Shown here piece by piece: positions 1-8,226 of a stretch of 64,000 bases of DNA (positions are counted from its first letter, which is position 1; each line of letters starts with the position of its first letter). The notes beneath the pieces are model-generated. The model was not told the DNA's origin. It saw nothing but the letters and a program-made list of their open reading frames with translations, and did not search any database. Location of the stretch: NCBI RefSeq assembly GCF_002179555.1, contig NZ_NHOU01000002.1, positions 296,141 to 360,140 on the forward strand. The letters are read 5' to 3'. Position numbers and translations under genes: made by a program. The DNA comes from Salinicola salarius (GTDB taxonomy: Bacteria; Pseudomonadota; Gammaproteobacteria; Pseudomonadales; Halomonadaceae).

Positions 1-1418
1 CCGGCTTGACCGCTACCATGGCGGTGGCACTGCTGGTGCCGATCACGTTCTATATGGATGCCACCCCGGCCATCGCCGCGATCGTGGCGACGTCGGCGAT
101 GGCGATTTTCGCCGGTGATATCCCCGGCACCTATCTCAACATTCCCGGCACGCCGGCATCGGCGGCCTACGTCGGTGAATCCTATCGACTCGCGCAGAAG
201 GGGCGCGCCCGCGAAACGCTGGGCACCAACCTGGTCTGTTCGGTCATTGGCGGGCTGTTCGGCACGATGGTGCTGGTGTTCGTGTCACCCTCGCTGGCCG
301 AAATGGCGCTCAATTTCAGCTCCTTCGAATACTTCTGGCTGGCGCTGCTGGGCCTGAGCAGCTCGATCTTCATCGCCATCGGATCCCGGGTCAAAGCCTT
401 CCTGTCGCTGACGGTGGGCCTGCTGCTGTCGACCGTGGGGCTGGACATGATGAGCGGTGCGCCCCGCTTCACCTTCGGCGTTCCCGACCTGATGGCCGGG
501 ATCAACTTCATCCCGGTGATGATCGGCATGTTCGCGCTGAACGAGATCATGATGTTCTACGGCTCGCGGGTCGAGGAACGCCATGTCCCGGTGACAGCGA
601 AGGACAGCGTCTTCCTCAAGGCGCCGGGGCACATCAAGACCTACTGGCGTAACGTCCTGCGTGGCAGCTCCCTCGGTACGCTGATCGGCGCGCTACCCGG
701 TGCCGGAGCGGACATCGCCGCCTGGATCGCCTACGCACTGGGCAAGAGCCGCTCCAAGGAGAAGGAAAAATACGGCACGGGCCATATCGAGGGTATCGTC
801 GACGCCAGCTCCGCCAACAACTCCGGCATCAGCGGCGCTTGGGTCCCGGCGCTGGTGTTCGGCATCCCCGGCGACACCATTACCGCCATCGTCATCGGCG
901 TGCTCTACATGAAGGGCATGAACCCCGGCCCGACGATCTTCATGAATGGCGGCGGTCAGGTCTATGCGCTGTTCACGGTGTTCTTCGTCGCCAACCTGAT
1001 CATGCTGCCCATCGGCTATCTCGCCATCCGCGCCTCGAAGGTGTTCATCCTGACACCGCGCAAGATCCTGATGCCGGTCATCCTGAGCTTCTGCATCGTC
1101 GGCGCCTTCGCCATCAACAACTCGATCACCGATATCTGGATCATGCTGATCATCGGACTGGTGGCCTTCGTGCTCGCCCGCAACGACTTCCCGATGGCCC
1201 CCGCCATTCTCGGACTGGTGCTCGGCAGTACCCTGGAGAACAGCTTCATGAGCTCGATGCTGAAATCCAACGGCGACCTGCTAGCCTTCTTCGAGCGGCC
1301 GATCAGCGCCGCGCTGGGCGCGCTGGTCATCCTGATATGGCTGTTGCCTTCACTGATCCGCCTGTTCCGCCGCTGGCGTAGCACGCCACAACCCAGCCAC
1401 AAGCCGAGGTCCTCATGA
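1..1418 (+). CDS. Tripartite tricarboxylate transporter permease, TctA family (5' end cut by window)
   Basis: Large membrane subunit of a TTT-type secondary transporter that imports carboxylates with a periplasmic binding protein (TctC) and a small subunit (TctB). The frame is open to the window edge and the visible part starts inside the first conserved block (LLVPITFYMDATPA), so roughly 30-40 N-terminal residues are probably missing; family members are about 500 residues. The chain is almost entirely hydrophobic helices, with the conserved glycine-rich loops LIGALPGAGADIAAWIAY and the NNSGISGAWVPALVFGIPGD region typical of TctA. The stop codon overlaps the start of the next gene (ATGA), so the two are co-translated. 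TctB and TctC should lie upstream of the window. The substrate is unknown; the sugar-acid enzymes downstream suggest a hydroxy acid. Confidence 0.9.
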   Translation, partial: GLTATMAVALLVPITFYMDATPAIAAIVATSAMAIFAGDIPGTYLNIPGTPASAAYVGESYRLAQKGRARETLGTNLVCSVIGGLFGTMVLVFVSPSLAEMALNFSSFEYFWLALLGLSSSIFIAIGSRVKAFLSLTVGLLLSTVGLDMMSGAPRFTFGVPDLMAGINFIPVMIGMFALNEIMMFYGSRVEERHVPVTAKDSVFLKAPGHIKTYWRNVLRGSSLGTLIGALPGAGADIAAWIAYALGKSRSKEKEKYGTGHIEGIVDASSANNSGISGAWVPALVFGIPGDTITAIVIGVLYMKGMNPGPTIFMNGGGQVYALFTVFFVANLIMLPIGYLAIRASKVFILTPRKILMPVILSFCIVGAFAINNSITDIWIMLIIGLVAFVLARNDFPMAPAILGLVLGSTLENSFMSSMLKSNGDLLAFFERPISAALGALVILIWLLPSLIRLFRRWRSTPQPSHKPRSS

Positions 1419-2470
1419 CCCGATATGATGCCGCCGCCCTGCATTCGACGCTGGTTACCCTGTTCGAGGAAAACGGCGTAAGCCCGGAGGTGGCGGAAAC
1501 CACCGCACGCATTCTGGTCGAGGGGGACCTGCTCGGCCATCACACCCATGGGGTGAAGCTGGCCAACGGCTACCTCAAGGATCTCAAGGCGGGCCATGCC
1601 TGCGGCGATCACGAACGGCTCGAAATCCAGCAGAACAGCCCGGTCGCGGCGCTGTTCGACGGCCACTACCTGCTGGGGCCGTACCTCGTCCAGCGTGCGC
1701 TGGACCACTGCCGCGAGGCGGCCACCACCTTCGGCATCGGCATGGTCAGCCTCAAGCGCTCGCATCACATCGCCTGCCTGGCGGCGTACCTGCAGCCGTT
1801 GGTCGAGGCCAACCTGGTGCCGCTGATCCTGACCTCGGACCCGGCGGTCGCCTCCGTCGCCCCTTATGGTGGGCTGGATCGCGTCTACACGCCGAACCCA
1901 TTGGCGATCGGCATTCCGGGGCGCGAGCAGCCGATGCTGATCGACGTCAGCATGTCGACCATCACGAACGGCACCGTGGGCAAGACCCGCGCGGCCGGCG
2001 AAAAACTCGACCATCCGGCGATCCTGACCGGCCAAGGCGAGATCAGCGACGACCCCGAGGACTACTTCGCCTCGCCCGAAGGGAGCATTCTGCCGCTGGG
2101 GGAACTCGCCTTCGGCCACAAGGGCTTCGCGCTGGGGCTGATGGTCGAAGCGCTGACCTCCGCCCTGTCCGGTTTCGGCCGCAAGGACGCCCCCGAGGGC
2201 TGGGGCGCTTCGGTGATGGTGATGGTGATCGATCCGGCCCGCTTCGGCGGCACCGAGTCGTTTCTCGACGAGACCGATCATGTCGCCAGACGCTGCCTCG
2301 ACAGCCGGCCGCGCGACCCCGCCAGGCCGGTGCGTCTGCCCGGTCAGTCCGGCCTGGCCCGGCGCCGGGACTATCTCGACAACGGCATTCCCCTGCCCTC
2401 GGACGTGGTCGAGGCCATGCGCGATGCCGTGGCAGACTCATCTCTGGCCGGCAAGACAGCCTTCGGCTAG
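1415..2470 (+). CDS. Ldh2-family NAD(P)-dependent malate/lactate-type oxidoreductase
   Basis: 351 residues, the usual length of the Ldh2/YlbC family, which oxidises or reduces 2-hydroxy and 2-oxo acids (malate, L-lactate, ureidoglycolate, 2,3-diketogulonate and others) and is unrelated to classical lactate dehydrogenase. Family marks seen are the N-terminal helical part ending in GHHTHGVKLANGY, with the histidine usually placed at the active site, the block SLKRSHHIACLAAYLQP, and GHKGFALGLMVEALTSALSG near residue 230. The ATG overlaps the TctA stop codon, so it is in the same operon as the transporter. The exact substrate cannot be read from sequence; a sugar-acid or hydroxy-acid substrate is inferred from context. 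Confidence 0.85.
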   Translation: MTRYDAAALHSTLVTLFEENGVSPEVAETTARILVEGDLLGHHTHGVKLANGYLKDLKAGHACGDHERLEIQQNSPVAALFDGHYLLGPYLVQRALDHCREAATTFGIGMVSLKRSHHIACLAAYLQPLVEANLVPLILTSDPAVASVAPYGGLDRVYTPNPLAIGIPGREQPMLIDVSMSTITNGTVGKTRAAGEKLDHPAILTGQGEISDDPEDYFASPEGSILPLGELAFGHKGFALGLMVEALTSALSGFGRKDAPEGWGASVMVMVIDPARFGGTESFLDETDHVARRCLDSRPRDPARPVRLPGQSGLARRRDYLDNGIPLPSDVVEAMRDAVADSSLAGKTAFG

Positions 2471-2640
2471 GCACTGTCTGAAAAGTACTGCGCTCGCCCA
2501 TGCGGCGTTAAAAATCGGCTGGAGCGCCAGCCCGGTCAAAATGCTCATTTACACCCTGTAAACTGGAGCGCCAGCCCGGTCCGCTTTCGCCGATTTTTGC
2601 CTTGCCTGGCCTTCGCTCGTCGACTTTTCAGACAGCACCT
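2469..2640. repeat. Long imperfect palindromic intergenic element (MITE/REP-like)
   Basis: The ends are inverted copies of each other: AGGCACTGTCTGAAAAGT at 2469-2486 and ACTTTTCAGACAGCACCT at 2623-2640. Inside are a second inverted pair (TTAAAAATCGGC near 2508 against GCCGATTTTTGCC near 2589) and an 18-bp direct repeat, CTGGAGCGCCAGCCCGGT, at about 2519-2536 and 2563-2580. The left end contains the stop codon of the Ldh2 gene. No coding capacity is seen. A second element with the same outer skeleton but another inner stem lies at about 45593-45697. It may act as a folded mRNA 3' end or be a small non-autonomous mobile element. Confidence 0.75.
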
Positions 2641-2684
2641 AACAAGCACACATCCCTTTCGACTCGACAGGAGCTCTGTTTTTC

Positions 2685-3869
2685 ATGACCCAACCCAATG
2701 ATCCCGGTCGCCTTCACGACAACTGTCTTCCCGAAGATGCCGATCAGGCGCTGCTGGTGGGGCGCGTCTGGCTGACCAGCGATGATGGCCGCGCCGGCCC
2801 GGCGCTGGTAGCGCTGCGCGGCGAGGTATTGGTCGACCTTTCCGAGCATGTCTCGACCATGGCCGACCTGCTGGAACGCGACGACGCCGCCTGGCTCGCC
2901 CGTGAAGCGCCGGGTAACAGCGTTGGCACGCTGGCAGAAGTGCTCGCCAACAGCCACGGGGACGCACCGCGCGCGCCCTATCTGCTGGCCCCCTGCGACG
3001 TGCAGGCGATCAAGGCGTGCGGCGTGACCTTTGCGGTCAGCCTGCTGGAGCGGGTGATCGAGGAGCAGGCGGGCGGCGATCTCAAGCGCGCTGCCGAACT
3101 GCGTCAGGAGATTCAGTCGCTGATCGGTGGCGATCTGTCGCGGATCAAGCCGGGCTCGGAAGAGGCGATGGCGCTCAAGGCGGAGCTGCAGGCGCGTGGC
3201 GGCTGGTCGCAGTACATGGAAGTGGGTATCGGCCCCGATGCCGAGGTGTTCTCCAAGGCGCAGCCGCTGTCCGCCGTCGGTCATGGCGCCCGCGTCGGGC
3301 TGCACCCCGCCTCCGAGTGGAACAATCCGGAGCCGGAGATCGTGCTGGCTGTAGACGCACAGGGGCAAGTGCGTGGCGCCACGCTGGGCAACGACGTCAA
3401 TCTGCGCGACGTCGAGGGTCGCAGCGCCCTGCTGCTGGGCAAGGCCAAGGACAACAACGCCTCCTGTTCGATCGGGCCGTTCATCCGGCTGTTCGACGAG
3501 CACTTCGGCATCGACGACGTGCGCAATGCACAGGTATCACTGCGCATCGAGGGCGCGGACGACGACTTCCTGCTGGAAGGACAGAGCGACATGCGCGAGA
3601 TCAGCCGCGATCCGCTGGATCTGGTGGCGCAGACCTACGGCGTCCATCATCAGTACCCGGATGGCTTCATGCTGTTTCTCGGTACCATGTTCTCGCCGAT
3701 TCAGGACCGTGACGGCGAAGGCCAGGGCTTCACTCACCACATCGGTGACCGGGTGACCATCTCGACGCCCAGGCTGGGGTCGCTGAGCAACGTCGTCGAT
3801 CGCAGCGACCGCCTACCGCCCTGGACTTTCGGCATCCGCGCATTGCTGGCTCACCTCGGGCAGCACTGA
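2685..3869 (+). CDS. FAH-family 2-keto-3-deoxypentonate dehydratase-like protein (XylX/KdaD type)
   Basis: 394 residues, longer than ordinary fumarylacetoacetate hydrolases (about 280) and matching, as I recall it, the Caulobacter XylX type that dehydrates 2-keto-3-deoxy-D-xylonate (the same compound as 2-keto-3-deoxy-D-arabinonate) to 2-oxoglutarate semialdehyde. Recognisable blocks are IKACGVTFAVSLLERVIEE (about residues 107-125), WSQYMEVGIGPDAEVFSKA, EWNNPEPEIVLAVD with the metal-binding glutamates of the fold, GNDVNLRDVEGRSALLLGKA, and a C-terminal FMLFLGTMFSPIQDRD. An AGGAG lies about 12 bases before the ATG. The divergent sugar-acid dehydratase and TRAP transporter further on support a pentonate or deoxy-aldonate pathway. 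Product identity is a family inference. Confidence 0.82.
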   Translation: MTQPNDPGRLHDNCLPEDADQALLVGRVWLTSDDGRAGPALVALRGEVLVDLSEHVSTMADLLERDDAAWLAREAPGNSVGTLAEVLANSHGDAPRAPYLLAPCDVQAIKACGVTFAVSLLERVIEEQAGGDLKRAAELRQEIQSLIGGDLSRIKPGSEEAMALKAELQARGGWSQYMEVGIGPDAEVFSKAQPLSAVGHGARVGLHPASEWNNPEPEIVLAVDAQGQVRGATLGNDVNLRDVEGRSALLLGKAKDNNASCSIGPFIRLFDEHFGIDDVRNAQVSLRIEGADDDFLLEGQSDMREISRDPLDLVAQTYGVHHQYPDGFMLFLGTMFSPIQDRDGEGQGFTHHIGDRVTISTPRLGSLSNVVDRSDRLPPWTFGIRALLAHLGQH

Positions 3870-3911
3870 CGCCGGTTCGGCGTGAGCCCGAAGCCATCGC
3901 TTCTGCCTCTG

Positions 3912-3944
3912 CTGCCGACGCTGCCTTGGCGTCGGCAGTTAAAA
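3912..3944. terminator. Hairpin terminator between convergent genes
   Basis: A 10-bp perfect stem, CTGCCGACGC (3912-3921) with GCGTCGGCAG (3929-3938), has a 7-base loop and is followed on the plus strand by TTAAAATT, a weak T/A tail. It lies between the stop of the FAH-family gene and the convergent stop of the LysR gene, so it can end transcription from the left and perhaps from both sides. Confidence 0.65.
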
Positions 3945-3945
3945 T

Positions 3946-4878
3946 TCAGGGTTCGTCACGCATCAACAGCGTATCGATGAACTCGCCAACCACATCGGAA
4001 ATCTCCTCTCCCTTGCGGGTCAACACGCCGTAGTAGCCCAGCGGTTCGCCGATCACCAGCGGCAGCGCGGTGAACTTGCCCGCCGAAATGGCCGTCTTGA
4101 GCACCGATGTCGGCAGCAGGGCGATGGCATCCGACGAGCTGACCAGTTGCAGCGTGGTCTGCGTCGAGGTGGTTTCCACCACGTTGCGCGGCGTCGCGAC
4201 TCCGGCTTCGGCCAGCGCCACCTCGAACAACCCCCGCATGGGGCTGCTCATGGGATGCAGCACCCAGGGCCAGCGCACGACCTCGCCCAGGCCGGGCGGG
4301 CGCTCGCACAGCGGGTGCCCCGCCCGCACCACGATCGAGACCGGCTCTGCCTGAAGAGGCAGGAAGTCGAACAGGTGATGCTGAGCGTGTTCTGTCACGC
4401 GTCCGATGACCACGTCCAGCCGTTTGTACTCCAGGTCCGCCAGCAGCCGATCGCTGGAATTCTCGAACAGGCTGACCGCCAGTTGCGGCCGTCGCGACTT
4501 GATCGTGGTGATCGCCTTGGGCAACAGCAGCGGTGCCGCGCCAGGGACCGCGCCAATGACCAGCTTGCCGTGGCCCCCTTCACGCAGCGATACCAGATCG
4601 TCTATCAGCCGATCGGTGTCGTTGAGGATCGTCCGGGCGTAACGCACCAGCAGCCGCCCGGCGTCGGTGATCTCCATGCTGCGAGGCTGGCGATAGAACA
4701 GCGTCATGCCGAAAAAGGTCTCGATATCCTTGAGCATCTTGCTGGCCGCCGGCTGGCTCATGTTCATATGGCGAGACGTGGCGTGGAGATTGCGACTTTC
4801 GTCCAACGTGACAAGCAACGCGAGATGCTTGATACGCAGCCAACCCTTGACGTGATTACGACTATCGTTGGACATCAT
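3946..4878 (-). CDS. LysR-family transcriptional regulator of the sugar-acid cluster
   Basis: 310 residues, standard LysR length. The N-terminal winged helix-turn-helix runs from about residue 12 to 72 (LALLVTLDESRNLHATSRH, then MSQPAASKMLKDIETFFG), followed by a linker helix and a two-lobed effector domain (GKLVIGAVPGAAPLLLPKAI onward). It is transcribed away from the fuconate-dehydratase-like gene, the usual arrangement for a LysR protein that controls its neighbour and itself, and a T-N11-A palindrome lies in the shared promoter region. It resembles the GbpR/galactose-binding-protein-regulator subgroup in its start region, but the effector is unknown; a sugar acid or its keto-deoxy product is inferred. 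Confidence 0.88.
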   Translation of the reverse strand: MMSNDSRNHVKGWLRIKHLALLVTLDESRNLHATSRHMNMSQPAASKMLKDIETFFGMTLFYRQPRSMEITDAGRLLVRYARTILNDTDRLIDDLVSLREGGHGKLVIGAVPGAAPLLLPKAITTIKSRRPQLAVSLFENSSDRLLADLEYKRLDVVIGRVTEHAQHHLFDFLPLQAEPVSIVVRAGHPLCERPPGLGEVVRWPWVLHPMSSPMRGLFEVALAEAGVATPRNVVETTSTQTTLQLVSSSDAIALLPTSVLKTAISAGKFTALPLVIGEPLGYYGVLTRKGEEISDVVGEFIDTLLMRDEP

Positions 4879-4909
4879 TCCGATCCGGATAAGCCTTTGG
4901 TCAAAGACA

Positions 4910-4924
4910 ATAACCCCCGGTTAT
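4910..4924. promoter_or_regulatory. LysR-type operator candidate (ATAACC-CCC-GGTTAT)
   Basis: A perfect 15-bp inverted repeat with the T-N11-A spacing of LysR boxes. It lies 32 bp upstream of the LysR start codon and about 224 bp before the divergent dehydratase gene. Position and symmetry are seen directly; binding by this LysR protein is inference. Confidence 0.5.
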
Positions 4925-5147
4925 CGAGGTTGCAAAAAAAAAGATTGGTCAGCGGCAACGAGCGCCAATTAGTCTGACAAGACATCGCCAAAAGGCAGCC
5001 AGCGCTCACGATGGCTTTTCTTGAAATAGCCGCACCAATTAACTGGAATCGTACGACTAAAGATATCGAATTTTTGTCCGTTATTTTTCGAAATTCCCCA
5101 TAGAAATCGTGACAACCTTCATCCATAAGGCAAGGAATCTCGTCAGC

Positions 5148-6446
5148 ATGCCCACGATTCAACGGGTCGAAGTTCAGGACATTCGTTTCCCGACCTCCCG
5201 CGAGCTGGACGGGTCGGATGCCATGAACGCCGCGCCGGATTACTCGGCCACCTACGTCATCCTGCATACCGACGCCGACGACGGCATCACCGGCCATGGC
5301 CTGACCTTCACCATCGGCCGGGGCAACGAGATCTGCGTCAAGGCGGTAGAGTCTCTCGCCTCCCGCCTGGAAGGGCGTTCGCTTTCGGATATCACCGGCG
5401 ACATGGGTGCCTACTGGCGCGAGCTGACCAGCGGCGACAGTCAGTTGCGCTGGCTGGGTCCGGAGAAAGGCGTCATTCATCTGGCCTGTTCGGCAATGAT
5501 CAATGCCGTCTGGGATCTGTGGGCGAAGCACGAAGGCAAGCCGGTGTGGAAGCTGCTCGCCGACATGACGCCGGAGGCGCTGGTGCGGTGTCTCGATTTC
5601 CGTTTCGTTACCGATGCGCTGACCCCGGAAGAGGCGATCGGCCTGCTCAAGCGTCGCGAGGCCGGCAAGGCCGAGCGCGAAGCCGCGCTACGCGAGCACG
5701 GCTATCCGGGCTACACCACCTCGGCCGGCTGGCTGGGCTACTCGGAAGAGAAGATGCGCCAGCTCTGCCGCGATGCCATCGCGGACGGCTGGGATCATTT
5801 CAAGCAGAAGGTCGGCGGCGACATCGAAGAGGATCGACGTCGCGCCCGTATCCTGCGCGAGGAGATCGGCGAAGCGCGCCTGCTGATGATGGACGCCAAT
5901 CAGATGTGGGATGTCGACGAGGCGATCGCCAACATGCGACGGCTGGCGGAGTTTCGCCCTCACTGGATCGAGGAGCCGACCAGCCCCGACGACGTGCTGG
6001 GTCACGCCGAGATTCGTCATCGCCTGGCGCCGATCGGCGTCGCCACCGGCGAGCACTGCCACAACCGGGTGATGTTCAAGCAGCTGTTTCAGGCCGATGC
6101 GATCGATTTCTGCCAGCTCGATGCCGCCCGGCTGGGGGGCCTCAACGAAGTGATCGTGGTGCTGCTGATGGCCGCGAAGTACGACATTCCCGTCTGCCCC
6201 CATGGCGGCGGCGTGGGCCTATGCGAATACACCCAGCACGTCTCGATGTTCGACTACATCGCGGTTTCCGGCTCGTTGGAAGGCCGTTTGCTCGAATACG
6301 TCGACCATCTCCACGAACACTTCGTCGACCCGGTACGAATCCGTCGCGGGCATTATCTGGTGCCGGATGCCCCCGGCTACGGCGTCACCATGAAGGCGGA
6401 CTCGCTCGCCGCTCATCGATATCCCGATGGCAGCGCCTGGCAATGA
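5148..6446 (+). CDS. Enolase-superfamily sugar-acid dehydratase, L-fuconate/D-arabinonate dehydratase-like
   Basis: Mandelate-racemase-group enolase of about 432 residues that should remove water from an aldonate to give a 2-keto-3-deoxy acid. Catalytic features seen are the lysine block DHFKQKVGGD, the metal ligands in MMDANQMWD, WIEEPTSPDD and GVATGEHCHNR, and the C-terminal histidine in CPHGGGVGLCEY. The opening IQRVEVQDIRFPTSRELDGSDAMN closely fits L-fuconate dehydratase (FucD). L-fuconate and D-arabinonate share the recognised stereocentres, so either could be the substrate; the pentonate-type FAH enzyme next door favours D-arabinonate or a related pentonate. The open frame extends to a GTG at 5109, but ATG at 5148 fits the family N terminus and has AAGGA about 11 bases upstream. 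Confidence 0.85.
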   Translation: MPTIQRVEVQDIRFPTSRELDGSDAMNAAPDYSATYVILHTDADDGITGHGLTFTIGRGNEICVKAVESLASRLEGRSLSDITGDMGAYWRELTSGDSQLRWLGPEKGVIHLACSAMINAVWDLWAKHEGKPVWKLLADMTPEALVRCLDFRFVTDALTPEEAIGLLKRREAGKAEREAALREHGYPGYTTSAGWLGYSEEKMRQLCRDAIADGWDHFKQKVGGDIEEDRRRARILREEIGEARLLMMDANQMWDVDEAIANMRRLAEFRPHWIEEPTSPDDVLGHAEIRHRLAPIGVATGEHCHNRVMFKQLFQADAIDFCQLDAARLGGLNEVIVVLLMAAKYDIPVCPHGGGVGLCEYTQHVSMFDYIAVSGSLEGRLLEYVDHLHEHFVDPVRIRRGHYLVPDAPGYGVTMKADSLAAHRYPDGSAWQ

Positions 6447-6563
6447 CGGCGCCGCCGACCCGAGCATTCGGCCGCCGCCGAGACCCGCGGCGCCGGACTG
6501 CACGTCACTCACGCCATGCACGCCAATTGCGCTATTCACTTCACTAACGTTCTGGAGCTGAAG

Positions 6564-7658
6564 ATGACAACAATCACATCATCGCATCCCGCCACACGAT
6601 CCCGCCGCGCCCGTTCTCCGTTGACGACGCTGATGGTGGCGACCGTCCTGAGCTTGACCAGTCTCTCCGCCACGGCCGCCACCGAGATGCCGCCCTTCCC
6701 GGAAGTGACCGGCGATGTCGTCGAGGGCGACGGCAACGACTACAGCCTCAAGTTCAACATCGGCCTGACCCAGTCCAGCGCGCAGTACCGGGGACTGGAA
6801 TACTTCAAGAAGATCGTCGAGCAGCGTAGTGACGGCCATATCGAGGTGCAGACCTTCCACAGCGCCCAGCTTGGCGATGACCTTCAGTCGGTCAGCGCCC
6901 TCCAGGCCGGCACGCTGGAAATGACGGCGCCTTCCACCTCACCCATGGTCAGCATGTTCCCGCAGTTTGCGGTGTTCGACCTGCCGTTCCTGTTCCCGAC
7001 ACCAGAGATCGCCGACAAGGTGCTCGACGGCGATATCGGCCAGCAGATGCTGGAAGAGGCGTCGACGAAAGGCCTGGTCGCTATCGGCTGGTCCGAGAAC
7101 GGCTATCGCCAGCTCACCAACAGCAAGCAATCGGTGACCTCCCCCTCGGACCTGGACGGGCTGAAAGTCCGTACCATGCAGAACCCGATCCACCTGGACA
7201 TCTGGCGTACGCTTGGCGCCAACCCGACGCCAATGTCGTTCGCCGAGCTGTTCACCGCGCTGGAACAGGGTGTCGTAGACGGGCAGGAGAACCCGTGGAT
7301 CACCATCGAGTCCTCCAAGTTCAACGAGGTCCAGCCCTACGCCACCGAGACGAACCACGTCTACACACCGTTCATCACGCTGGTTTCCGAGCGTTTCTGG
7401 AACCGCCTGCCGGAGAGCTACCAGCAACTGCTGCGTGAGGCAGCCAAGCAGATGGGCGACTACGAACGCCAGGTCAGCCGCACCCTCAACGACCAGATCA
7501 AGCAGGAGCTGAAGAACGAGGGCATGCAGATCACCGAGCTCACGCCGGAACAGATCGCGACCTTCCAGGAGGATCTGGCGCCGGTCTACGACGAGTGGCG
7601 TGACAAGATTGGCGGCGACCTGATCGACCGTATCCGCGCCGAGTCCCAGGCTCAGTAA
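6564..7658 (+). CDS. dctP: TRAP transporter periplasmic solute-binding protein (DctP family)
   Basis: About 364 residues. A long twin-basic-looking signal region (THPATRSRRARSPLT-type arginines, then a hydrophobic segment ending near ATAA) sends it to the periplasm, where it binds a carboxylate and delivers it to the DctQM membrane complex. Typical DctP blocks follow: FNIGLTQSSAQYRGLEYFK, ALQAGTLEMTAPSTSP, LKVRTMQNPIHLDIWRTLGA with the conserved arginine that grips the carboxylate, NPTPMSFAELFTALEQGVVDGQENP. The frame opens earlier at 6516, but ATG at 6564 has GGAG 6 bases upstream. It is the first gene of a DctPQM set 117 bp after the dehydratase gene, so a sugar acid is the probable cargo. 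Confidence 0.92.
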   Translation: MTTITSSHPATRSRRARSPLTTLMVATVLSLTSLSATAATEMPPFPEVTGDVVEGDGNDYSLKFNIGLTQSSAQYRGLEYFKKIVEQRSDGHIEVQTFHSAQLGDDLQSVSALQAGTLEMTAPSTSPMVSMFPQFAVFDLPFLFPTPEIADKVLDGDIGQQMLEEASTKGLVAIGWSENGYRQLTNSKQSVTSPSDLDGLKVRTMQNPIHLDIWRTLGANPTPMSFAELFTALEQGVVDGQENPWITIESSKFNEVQPYATETNHVYTPFITLVSERFWNRLPESYQQLLREAAKQMGDYERQVSRTLNDQIKQELKNEGMQITELTPEQIATFQEDLAPVYDEWRDKIGGDLIDRIRAESQAQ

Positions 7659-7722
7659 GTGCCGATTCGCCGCAGGCGTCACGGACGCCTGCGGCTAGCC
7701 CTGCGTGATCATGGAGGTGATG

Positions 7723-8226
7723 ATGAATGCCGACTCCCCCGCCACCCGGGGTCTCCTGGGCTGGCTCCGCCAAACGCTGGAAATCGCCGCCGGGCTGCTC
7801 GTGCTCGGTGTCGTCTTCTGCGTCACGGCCAACGTCTTTGGTCGTTTCGTACTCAACTATTCCTACACCTGGGCCGAGGAGCTCTCCCGGGTGCTGTTCA
7901 TCTGGCTGGTGCTGCTGGGCGCCGGCGTCGGCAGTCTCAGCAACGAGCATGTGGCGGTCACCTTCTTCCGCGACAAGGCGCCCGCCGGCCTGCGCAAGGC
8001 CGCGGTCCTGCTGAGCATTGCCATCATCTACATCGTCTGTATCTGCATTCTGCTGGGGTTCAAGGAAGTGATCTCAGGTTACACCAGCGCCACACCGATG
8101 CTGGGCATTCCCCAGACCTTCCTTTACAGCGCCATGCCAGTGATGGCGATCCTGACGATGATCGCCAACACCATTGCCTTGGTCGAATTGATCAGAGGCG
8201 CCCTGTTTCGGAGCAAGACACCATGA
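7723..8226 (+). CDS. dctQ: TRAP transporter small membrane subunit (DctQ family)
   Basis: About 167 residues with four predicted membrane helices. The first helix carries the family mark NVFGRFVLNYSYTWAEELSR, typical of DctQ, and a later helix ends in YSAMPVMAILTMIANT. The subunit joins the binding protein to the large DctM channel in the inner membrane. Several starts are possible (GTG 7705, ATG 7720, ATG 7723); GGAGG at 7713-7717 has the best spacing to 7723. The stop codon overlaps the ATG of dctM. Confidence 0.9.
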   Translation: MNADSPATRGLLGWLRQTLEIAAGLLVLGVVFCVTANVFGRFVLNYSYTWAEELSRVLFIWLVLLGAGVGSLSNEHVAVTFFRDKAPAGLRKAAVLLSIAIIYIVCICILLGFKEVISGYTSATPMLGIPQTFLYSAMPVMAILTMIANTIALVELIRGALFRSKTP

